Source: Holacanthus passer
Taxonomy: Eukaryota; Chordata; Actinopteri; Pomacanthidae
Direction of reading: 5' to 3'
Assembly: GCA_025331565.1 (NCBI GenBank)
Contig: JAFREQ010000078.1
Coordinates: 310,001 to 374,000 of the forward strand
Length of the DNA stretch: 64,000 nt
This document shows positions 62,801 through 64,000 of the stretch, in pieces. The number at the start of each line of letters is the position of its first letter. Within the stretch, counting starts at the first letter, position 1. Below the pieces are notes generated by a model that saw nothing but the letters and a program-made list of their open reading frames with translations, ran no database searches and was not told the origin of the DNA. A program made the translations under genes and the position numbers.

Positions 62801-63523
62801 CCTGACTCTGGGCAGGGTGCCTTTCCTCTTTTGGATGACCTTCGACCTTGACCTGAAAGCCTATCAGGTTTAAGCAAGGCAGCAATGACAGATCTGAAGC
62901 TCTGACAGAGAAGGGCGGCAACACAGGTGGAGATTTATGGAGAGGTATGCAAAGACAGTGAAGAAGAAGAGACAGTGTGAGGTGGACAAATGAAGAAAGA
63001 TATGTAAGATATGTAAATGTCTATAAAAAAAAGACAGACAGACTGAAGACAGGCAGAGAGCAGGGTGTCTCTGACAGGGTAACCTAATACCAACCACACT
63101 AAGAGGCTGTGGCTAACACTTGGGGGAGAACACAGTGGGACTACACATACAGTGTCACTTAGTCTTAAACTCAACTCTTAAACTTAACTCTTAAACTACC
63201 TGCAACTTATATGAACCAATAACATAGTGTACGTGCAATACCTCTTTTTGCCTGACATCAATACAGAGGATGAAAGTACAAAAGTAAAGAGAAAATATGC
63301 TGTTTTAAAAGTAAAATATAAGCAGCTATTCAACATATTTCTTGTTAATATGTTGGATCAGCAAACTGAGCTGCTTGTCCAGGTCATGCAAAAAGAGTTC
63401 GGACAGTCTGAGTCTTTAGAGTCTGAGTCTTCAGCATCAGCACAAATAGTTCAACATACTAAATCTTACCGGTAGACCTGGAAAGCCGTCTGGTCCAAGC
63501 AGACCTGTTGGACCTCTCTCACC
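6458..63523 (-). CDS. col24a1: col24a1, collagen alpha-1(XXIV) chain, helix and C-propeptide (5' end missing)
   Basis: Fifty-four in-phase exons encode 1,170 residues: 928 of triple helix and 242 of C-terminal non-helical sequence. The product is a secreted fibrillar procollagen chain, in mammals expressed mainly in bone and eye. Every helix exon starts with a Gly codon and ends on a codon boundary: thirty of 54 bp, nine of 45, five of 108, and single exons of 57, 63, 36, 36 and 27 bp. The C-propeptide has the trimerisation and calcium loop DPNLGC..DAIKVFC, eight cysteines, the [12 protein letters not shown] strand, and KIQDGSWH to VCFL at the end. TLLEP, DDCKIQDGSW and the spacing match COL24A1 better than COL27A1, and downstream znhit6 fits COL24A1 synteny. 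One helix break occurs in exon 36. The signal peptide, LamG/TSPN domain and first helix exons lie right of the window. Introns not listed separately show only simple repeats. Confidence 0.92.
7026..7262 (-). CDS. col24a1: col24a1 exon 53, C-propeptide core
   Basis: A 237-bp exon of 79 residues opening [20 protein letters not shown]. It has [14 protein letters not shown] and TLLEP, and closes QDDCK. A Ser/Thr-rich loop after LHCLNDPP carries ENAT, another sequon. The acceptor ends CCACAG and the donor is GTGGGC. Confidence 0.95.
7446..7555 (-). CDS. col24a1: col24a1 exon 52, C-propeptide calcium loop
   Basis: A 110-bp exon encoding [19 protein letters not shown] and ending SNK. DPN..GC..D is the calcium-binding loop of fibrillar C-propeptides. 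CNFT is a sequon. The acceptor ends TCTCAG and the donor is GTAACA. Confidence 0.95.
7725..7893 (-). CDS. col24a1: col24a1 exon 51, C-propeptide start
   Basis: A 169-bp exon opening [20 protein letters not shown]. It ends with [12 protein letters not shown] and the start of the DG-W-F-W strand. The acceptor ends CTCCAG. The donor GTGAGA splits a Gly codon. This corresponds to the coiled stalk and base of the fibrillar C-propeptide. Confidence 0.93.
8068..8133 (-). CDS. col24a1: col24a1 exon 50, C-telopeptide
   Basis: Twenty-two non-collagenous codons, opening [12 protein letters not shown] and closing NAVLRSE. The acceptor ends CCACAG and the donor is GTAAGT. It contains Ser-Asp and Tyr-Asp bonds that could be BMP1/tolloid sites, but no lysine. 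Confidence 0.87.
9051..9077 (-). CDS. col24a1: col24a1 helix exon 49 (27 bp), end of triple helix
   Basis: Encodes GPPGAPGPT, the last three triplets. The long terminal Gly-Pro-Pro run of types I-III is absent. The acceptor ends CTTTAG and the donor is GTAAGT. Confidence 0.9.
9481..9516 (-). CDS. col24a1: col24a1 helix exon 48 (36 bp)
   Basis: Encodes [12 protein letters not shown]. The acceptor ends TTTCAG and the donor is GTAAGT. Confidence 0.92.
10554..10589 (-). CDS. col24a1: col24a1 helix exon 47 (36 bp)
   Basis: Encodes [12 protein letters not shown]. The acceptor ends CCACAG and the donor is GTAAGA. Confidence 0.92.
10800..10853 (-). CDS. col24a1: col24a1 helix exon 46 (54 bp)
   Basis: Encodes [18 protein letters not shown]. 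The acceptor ends TTTCAG and the donor is GTAGGT. Confidence 0.94.
11148..11210 (-). CDS. col24a1: col24a1 helix exon 45 (63 bp)
   Basis: Seven perfect triplets, opening [12 protein letters not shown] and closing GPMGTL. A length of 63 bp is outside the usual 45/54/99/108 series. The acceptor ends AAACAG and the donor is GTAAGT. Confidence 0.93.
11351..11404 (-). CDS. col24a1: col24a1 helix exon 44 (54 bp)
   Basis: Encodes [18 protein letters not shown]. The acceptor ends TTGTAG and the donor is GTAAGA. Confidence 0.94.
12534..12641 (-). CDS. col24a1: col24a1 helix exon 43 (108 bp)
   Basis: Twelve perfect triplets, opening [12 protein letters not shown] and closing GDQGTKGQP. The acceptor ends GTTCAG and the donor is GTGAGT. 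Confidence 0.94.
12781..12888 (-). CDS. col24a1: col24a1 helix exon 42 (108 bp)
   Basis: Twelve perfect triplets, opening [12 protein letters not shown] and closing [12 protein letters not shown]. The acceptor ends ATTCAG and the donor is GTGAAA. The gene's longest intron in this window lies upstream. Confidence 0.94.
12889..17655 (-). other. col24a1 intron between exons 41 and 42
   Basis: At 4.8 kb, the longest intron in the window. A degenerate repeat lies at about 16808-16925. A short motif, GTTGACAAAGAAAG, occurs near 15945 and again near 16155. No collagen exon is hidden here on either strand. Confidence 0.7.
16808..16925 (+). repeat. Degenerate interspersed repeat
   Basis: The run includes CAGTGAAATCC, CATCTAACCCATCC and GAACAGTGGGCAG. 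These are landmarks of a dispersed repeat common in fish genomes that I cannot name with certainty. Ends are approximate. Confidence 0.4.
17656..17763 (-). CDS. col24a1: col24a1 helix exon 41 (108 bp)
   Basis: Twelve perfect triplets, opening [12 protein letters not shown] and closing [12 protein letters not shown], rich in Leu at X. The acceptor ends TTCCAG and the donor is GTAATC. Confidence 0.94.
18009..18062 (-). CDS. col24a1: col24a1 helix exon 40 (54 bp)
   Basis: Encodes [18 protein letters not shown]. The acceptor ends GTTCAG and the donor is GTGAGT. Confidence 0.94.
19636..19689 (-). CDS. col24a1: col24a1 helix exon 39 (54 bp)
   Basis: Encodes [18 protein letters not shown]. The acceptor ends GTTCAG and the donor is GTGAGT. 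Confidence 0.94.
20049..20102 (-). CDS. col24a1: col24a1 helix exon 38 (54 bp)
   Basis: Encodes [18 protein letters not shown]. The acceptor ends TTTCAG and the donor is GTAAGT. Confidence 0.94.
20950..21003 (-). CDS. col24a1: col24a1 helix exon 37 (54 bp)
   Basis: Encodes [18 protein letters not shown], a charged stretch just C-terminal to the helix break. The acceptor ends CACAG and the donor is GTAGAC. Confidence 0.94.
22019..22075 (-). CDS. col24a1: col24a1 helix exon 36 (57 bp, interrupted Gly-X-Y)
   Basis: Encodes [19 protein letters not shown]. After GED the expected Gly is replaced by Asn and there is one extra residue, so NKTP breaks the repeat before it resumes. The exon is one codon longer than 54 bp. 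NKT is an N-glycosylation sequon. The acceptor ends TTCCAG and the donor is GTAGGT. The break lies about 280 residues from the C-terminal end of the helix. Confidence 0.93.
22204..22257 (-). CDS. col24a1: col24a1 helix exon 35 (54 bp)
   Basis: Encodes [18 protein letters not shown]. The acceptor ends TTTTAG and the donor is GTAAGA. Confidence 0.94.
22511..22546. repeat. (CA)18 microsatellite
   Basis: Perfect CA dinucleotide run in the intron between exons 34 and 35. Confidence 0.95.
23166..23219 (-). CDS. col24a1: col24a1 helix exon 34 (54 bp)
   Basis: Encodes [18 protein letters not shown]. The acceptor ends TTTCAG and the donor is GTGAGT. Confidence 0.94.
24526..24633 (-). CDS. col24a1: col24a1 helix exon 33 (108 bp)
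   Basis: Twelve perfect triplets, opening [12 protein letters not shown] and closing GARGTRGPP. The acceptor ends TCCCAG and the donor is GTTAGT. Confidence 0.93.
24982..25035 (-). CDS. col24a1: col24a1 helix exon 32 (54 bp)
   Basis: Encodes [18 protein letters not shown], with a basic end (RGRHGKK) that could bind heparin or be a processing site; this is inference only. The acceptor ends TCACAG and the donor is GTAAGG. Confidence 0.94.
25916..26023 (-). CDS. col24a1: col24a1 helix exon 31 (108 bp)
   Basis: Twelve perfect triplets, opening [12 protein letters not shown] and closing GEPGKQGFR. The acceptor ends TGTTAG and the donor is GTGAGT. Its length equals two 54-bp units. Confidence 0.94.
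26439..26492 (-). CDS. col24a1: col24a1 helix exon 30 (54 bp)
   Basis: Encodes [18 protein letters not shown]. The acceptor ends TTGTAG and the donor is GTAAAC. Confidence 0.94.
26801..26811 (+). repeat. G11 homopolymer
   Basis: Run of eleven G in the intron between exons 29 and 30. A similar poly-G run sits at about 58970-58980. Confidence 0.9.
27527..27580 (-). CDS. col24a1: col24a1 helix exon 29 (54 bp)
   Basis: Encodes [18 protein letters not shown]. The acceptor ends CTGCAG and the donor is GTGAGT. Exons 27-29 together are strongly acidic. Confidence 0.94.
27830..27883 (-). CDS. col24a1: col24a1 helix exon 28 (54 bp)
   Basis: Encodes [18 protein letters not shown]. The acceptor ends TTGTAG and the donor is GTCAGC. 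Confidence 0.92.
28009..28062 (-). CDS. col24a1: col24a1 helix exon 27 (54 bp)
   Basis: Encodes [18 protein letters not shown]. The acceptor ends TGACAG. The donor GTACTT is weak and follows GAA, but no other frame-keeping GT is closer. Confidence 0.92.
28738..28791 (-). CDS. col24a1: col24a1 helix exon 26 (54 bp)
   Basis: Encodes [18 protein letters not shown]. The acceptor ends TTCCAG and the donor is GTAAGT. Confidence 0.94.
28792..31855 (-). other. col24a1 intron between exons 25 and 26
   Basis: 3.1 kb. It contains a 137-codon plus-strand open frame at 29557-29970 with no recognisable domain, and GT-rich patches near 30350-30470. No exon was found. Confidence 0.65.
31856..31900 (-). CDS. 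col24a1: col24a1 helix exon 25 (45 bp)
   Basis: Encodes [15 protein letters not shown], which contains a GSPGER integrin-like hexapeptide. The acceptor ends TTGAAG and the donor is GTAAGT. It is the most C-terminal 45-bp exon. Confidence 0.93.
32579..32602. repeat. (CA)12 microsatellite
   Basis: Perfect CA run in the intron between exons 24 and 25. Confidence 0.95.
33239..33283 (-). CDS. col24a1: col24a1 helix exon 24 (45 bp)
   Basis: Encodes [15 protein letters not shown]. The acceptor ends TTGCAG and the donor is GTGAGT. Confidence 0.94.
33483..33536 (-). CDS. col24a1: col24a1 helix exon 23 (54 bp)
   Basis: Encodes [18 protein letters not shown]. The acceptor ends TCACAG and the donor is GTAAAC. 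Confidence 0.94.
33537..36025 (-). other. col24a1 intron between exons 22 and 23
   Basis: 2.5 kb. No collagen-like or other recognisable coding segment was seen, and no repeat that I can name. Confidence 0.6.
36026..36079 (-). CDS. col24a1: col24a1 helix exon 22 (54 bp)
   Basis: Encodes [18 protein letters not shown]. The acceptor ends TTTCAG and the donor is GTAAGA. A CT repeat lies about 30 bases upstream of the acceptor. Confidence 0.94.
36111..36132. repeat. (AG)11 microsatellite
   Basis: Reads as CT on the transcribed strand, about 30 bases upstream of the exon 22 acceptor. Confidence 0.95.
36741..36794 (-). CDS. col24a1: col24a1 helix exon 21 (54 bp)
   Basis: Encodes [18 protein letters not shown]. 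The acceptor ends TCTAAG and the donor is GTAAGT. Confidence 0.94.
37367..37460 (+). repeat. Degenerate CCAG-rich tandem repeat
   Basis: Irregular repeats of CCAG/CAGC, such as AGCCAGCCAGCC, in the intron between exons 20 and 21. Confidence 0.7.
38454..38507 (-). CDS. col24a1: col24a1 helix exon 20 (54 bp)
   Basis: Encodes [18 protein letters not shown]. The acceptor ends CCCCAG and the donor is GTAAGT. Confidence 0.94.
40043..40096 (-). CDS. col24a1: col24a1 helix exon 19 (54 bp)
   Basis: Encodes [18 protein letters not shown], which is unusually hydrophobic and has no charge before its last triplet. The acceptor ends CTCCAG and the donor is GTAAGG. Confidence 0.93.
40097..43703 (-). other. 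col24a1 intron between exons 18 and 19
   Basis: 3.6 kb. A GA-rich patch lies next to the exon 19 acceptor (40100-40150). A CpG-dense patch lies at about 41040-41285. The rest is unremarkable. Confidence 0.6.
41040..41285. other. Small CpG-dense patch inside an intron
   Basis: Many CpGs in an otherwise CpG-poor intron, including ACACGCGCG and the palindromic CCGCAGCGCTGCGG. A plus-strand AATAAA lies just before it at about 41024. It could be a young repeat or an intronic promoter. Confidence 0.35.
43704..43748 (-). CDS. col24a1: col24a1 helix exon 18 (45 bp)
   Basis: Encodes [15 protein letters not shown]. The acceptor ends TTGCAG and the donor is GTAAGT. Confidence 0.94.
43854..43891. repeat. 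Imperfect CA/CG microsatellite
   Basis: A CA run interrupted by CACG units, about 100 bases upstream of the exon 18 acceptor. Confidence 0.93.
44376..44429 (-). CDS. col24a1: col24a1 helix exon 17 (54 bp)
   Basis: Encodes [18 protein letters not shown]. The acceptor ends GTGTAG, next to a CAGA tetranucleotide repeat. The donor is GTGAGT. Confidence 0.94.
44435..44457. repeat. (CAGA)n tetranucleotide repeat
   Basis: About five and a half CAGA units, beginning a few bases beyond the exon 17 acceptor. Confidence 0.93.
44598..44642 (-). CDS. col24a1: col24a1 helix exon 16 (45 bp)
   Basis: Encodes [15 protein letters not shown]. The acceptor ends CTGCAG and the donor is GTAAGA. Confidence 0.94.
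45717..45770 (-). CDS. col24a1: col24a1 helix exon 15 (54 bp)
   Basis: Encodes [18 protein letters not shown], with three consecutive Gly-Pro-Gln triplets. The acceptor ends TTTCAG and the donor is GTGAGA. Confidence 0.94.
45859..45912 (-). CDS. col24a1: col24a1 helix exon 14 (54 bp)
   Basis: Encodes [18 protein letters not shown]. The acceptor ends TGCAAG and the donor is GTACGA. Only an 88-base intron, the shortest in the gene here, separates it from exon 15. Confidence 0.93.
45913..48396 (-). other. col24a1 intron between exons 13 and 14
   Basis: 2.5 kb, AT-rich. It contains copy B of the short interspersed repeat at 47536-47570 and no exon. Confidence 0.6.
47536..47570. repeat. Short interspersed repeat fragment, copy B
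   Basis: Contains CCTTTCTTCGTCCCACAGTG followed by GGGAAATTTGCAT. It matches copy A at 2874-2910 at most positions. Confidence 0.45.
48397..48450 (-). CDS. col24a1: col24a1 helix exon 13 (54 bp)
   Basis: Encodes [18 protein letters not shown]. The acceptor ends AAACAG and the donor is GTAGGA. Confidence 0.94.
49489..49511. repeat. (CA)n microsatellite
   Basis: About eleven CA units in the intron downstream of exon 12. Confidence 0.93.
49582..49635 (-). CDS. col24a1: col24a1 helix exon 12 (54 bp)
   Basis: Encodes [18 protein letters not shown]. The acceptor ends TTTCAG and the donor is GTATGT. A CA microsatellite lies about 70 bases into the downstream intron. Confidence 0.94.
50085..50138 (-). 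CDS. col24a1: col24a1 helix exon 11 (54 bp)
   Basis: Encodes [18 protein letters not shown]. The acceptor ends ATTCAG and the donor is GTACGT. Confidence 0.94.
50473..50517 (-). CDS. col24a1: col24a1 helix exon 10 (45 bp)
   Basis: Encodes [15 protein letters not shown]. The acceptor ends TGGCAG and the donor is GTGATC. Confidence 0.93.
50797..50850 (-). CDS. col24a1: col24a1 helix exon 9 (54 bp)
   Basis: Encodes [18 protein letters not shown]. The acceptor ends CCACAG and the donor is GTAGGT. Confidence 0.94.
50851..55050 (-). other. col24a1 intron between exons 8 and 9
   Basis: 4.2 kb, second longest. GC/CpG-richer blocks occur at about 51061-51200 and 51770-52140. The latter has long open stretches in several frames, none with a recognisable domain. 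No collagen exon is present. Confidence 0.6.
55051..55095 (-). CDS. col24a1: col24a1 helix exon 8 (45 bp)
   Basis: Encodes [15 protein letters not shown]. The acceptor ends TCACAG and the donor is GTGAGT. Confidence 0.94.
55606..55659 (-). CDS. col24a1: col24a1 helix exon 7 (54 bp)
   Basis: Encodes [18 protein letters not shown]. The acceptor ends CCACAG and the donor is GTGAGA. Confidence 0.94.
56560..56604 (-). CDS. col24a1: col24a1 helix exon 6 (45 bp)
   Basis: Encodes [15 protein letters not shown]. The acceptor ends TTCTAG. The donor GTAATA lacks G at +5. Confidence 0.93.
56963..57008. repeat. (GT)23 microsatellite
   Basis: Perfect 46-base GT run in the intron between exons 5 and 6, the longest microsatellite in the window. 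Confidence 0.97.
57181..57234 (-). CDS. col24a1: col24a1 helix exon 5 (54 bp)
   Basis: Encodes [18 protein letters not shown]. The acceptor ends TCCCAG and the donor is GTGAGT. Confidence 0.94.
57540..57640 (-). mobile_element. Possible LINE 3'-tail fragment
   Basis: On the minus strand a GGTGGTGGTAAGACACC segment is followed by a GAAGAAGAAG-type stretch. The 60.8-kb LINE remnant ends in a similar way (GGCGGTAATGCAAC, then AAGAAGAAGAGG). No coding sequence remains. Confidence 0.35.
57951..58462. mobile_element. Non-autonomous DNA transposon (MITE-like) with terminal inverted repeats
   Basis: Inverted ends are at 57956-57981 and 58432-58457, 25 of 26 bases matching. The left end reads CTGATTCCAAAAAAGTTGGG and the right is its complement with one change. 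The 0.5-kb interior has AAGTTGGGACAGGAGCAACA near 58138 and a GTAACAGGTGATAGTATCATG tract near 58230. Both are familiar from a repeat family very common in fish. The transposase is deleted. I lean towards a Tc1/mariner-type origin but do not assert it. Confidence 0.75.
59229..59273 (-). CDS. col24a1: col24a1 helix exon 4 (45 bp)
   Basis: Encodes [15 protein letters not shown]. The acceptor ends TTGCAG and the donor is GTAAGT. Confidence 0.94.
59736..59789 (-). CDS. col24a1: col24a1 helix exon 3 (54 bp)
   Basis: Encodes [18 protein letters not shown]. The donor GTGCAG is weak. The acceptor GCTGCAG directly follows a CT microsatellite that serves as its pyrimidine tract. Confidence 0.93.
59797..59833. 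repeat. (AG)18 microsatellite at a splice acceptor
   Basis: On the transcribed strand this is a CT run ending five bases before the AG of the exon 3 acceptor, where the polypyrimidine tract belongs. Confidence 0.95.
60562..60606 (-). CDS. col24a1: col24a1 helix exon 2 (45 bp)
   Basis: Encodes [15 protein letters not shown]. The acceptor ends TTCAAG and the donor is GTAAGT. Confidence 0.94.
60607..63469 (-). other. col24a1 intron between exons 1 and 2
   Basis: 2.9 kb. It holds the LINE remnant and an unexplained, relatively GC-rich stretch at about 62200-62880. A small tandem repeat of CTCTTAAACTTAA type lies at about 63164-63200. Confidence 0.6.
60770..61990 (-). mobile_element. Degenerate non-LTR retrotransposon (LINE) ORF1 remnant
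   Basis: Minus strand. The open block 61631-61846 reads [20 protein letters not shown], then [17 protein letters not shown], in the style of LINE gag-like ORF1 proteins. Further blocks in shifted frames follow: [20 protein letters not shown], then [12 protein letters not shown] and a broken CCHC zinc knuckle at about 61321-61377. Near 61050 comes [18 protein letters not shown]. The end has GGCGGTAATGCAAC and an AAGAAGAAGAGG tract near 60790-60850. Stops and frameshifts show it is dead. No reverse transcriptase remains. Confidence 0.6.
63470..63523 (-). CDS. col24a1: col24a1 helix exon 1 in window (54 bp)
   Basis: Encodes [18 protein letters not shown]. The acceptor ends CTGTAG and the donor is GTAAGA. 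It is the most N-terminal exon in the window. Confidence 0.94.
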
Positions 63524-64000
63524 CTACAGATGAAACAGATGAAAGAGACCCCATTATAACATTTGCAAAAATGTGGGATGTGATGCAAACTATCATTAAA
63601 GAGATGGAGGCAGTAAGACTGATATTTCCAAAAAGCAAACTTGATTCCATTGCAAAAGCTTTAAGGCATTATAACAATGAATAGTTGTACACTTGATGTT
63701 ATGAAAGGAAATTCATCTCATTGCTTTAGTTTTCTTACAGTTAACCAGGACACAAGTAAATTAATTTAGTATAAATTACTACAGACTAAACAGCAGCATG
63801 AAAAGCTCATTACTTCTTTTTTTTTTAAATCTCAGATGACTAATGACAGGGCAGTGGTTCAACAGACTACTCATTATTTTGGGTCACTGTAAAAAAGTCT
63901 AATGTTTATCTTGAGTAGGAAAAAGTAGTGGATTTTCCACAGGTGATTGATAAGGACAGTTAAAGGTGCTTTTCTACTTCAGTCAGTGTCGACCGTCTAT
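63524..64000 (-). other. col24a1 intron upstream of the first visible exon (partial)
   Basis: AT-rich. No exon or element was recognised before the window ends. Confidence 0.6.

Overview
The window is vertebrate nuclear DNA, most likely from a teleost fish. All convincing genes are split by GT-AG introns. The main gene spans about 60 kb with introns mostly under 3 kb, far more compact than I recall for the mammalian orthologue. The introns hold CA/GT and AG microsatellites and fish-type repeats: a tRNA-like SINE, a MITE-like DNA transposon and LINE remnants. I see no prokaryotic genes, no CRISPR array and no intact mobile element.

Two genes are supported, both on the minus strand and both cut by the window edges. 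At the left end (223-3851) are the first four coding exons of znhit6, a HIT zinc-finger box C/D snoRNP assembly factor. The HIT finger is split across three exons, and the gene runs off the left edge. Its TATA-less promoter lies at about 3852-4100. From 6458 to 63523 runs a clade C fibrillar collagen, best matched by col24a1 (collagen alpha-1(XXIV)). It has 49 triple-helix exons (928 codons) followed by 5 exons of the C-telopeptide and C-propeptide, ending in the family-typical VCFL and a TGA at 6458-6460. The N-propeptide and the start of the helix lie beyond the right edge. From memory, the order and orientation of the two genes match human 1p22 (COL24A1 upstream, ZNHIT6 downstream), which supports the col24a1 call.

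Layout: 1-222, nothing seen; 223-3851, znhit6; 3852-6457, promoter, a tRNA-like SINE, a possible orphan exon and the col24a1 3' UTR; 6458-8133, C-propeptide exons; 9051-28791, C-terminal half of the helix, with all five 108-bp exons and one 57-bp exon that breaks the Gly-X-Y repeat; 31856-63523, N-terminal half, with all nine 45-bp exons. Large introns contain decayed repeats, notably a LINE ORF1 remnant at about 60.8-62.0 kb and a terminal-inverted-repeat element at 57951-58462.

I found no wholly new system. The observations most worth checking are the helix interruption carrying an Asn-Lys-Thr sequon, the lack of lysine in the C-telopeptide, the shifted glycosylation sites of the C-propeptide, the well-formed orphan exon at 5561-5611, and a splice acceptor whose pyrimidine tract is a CT microsatellite.
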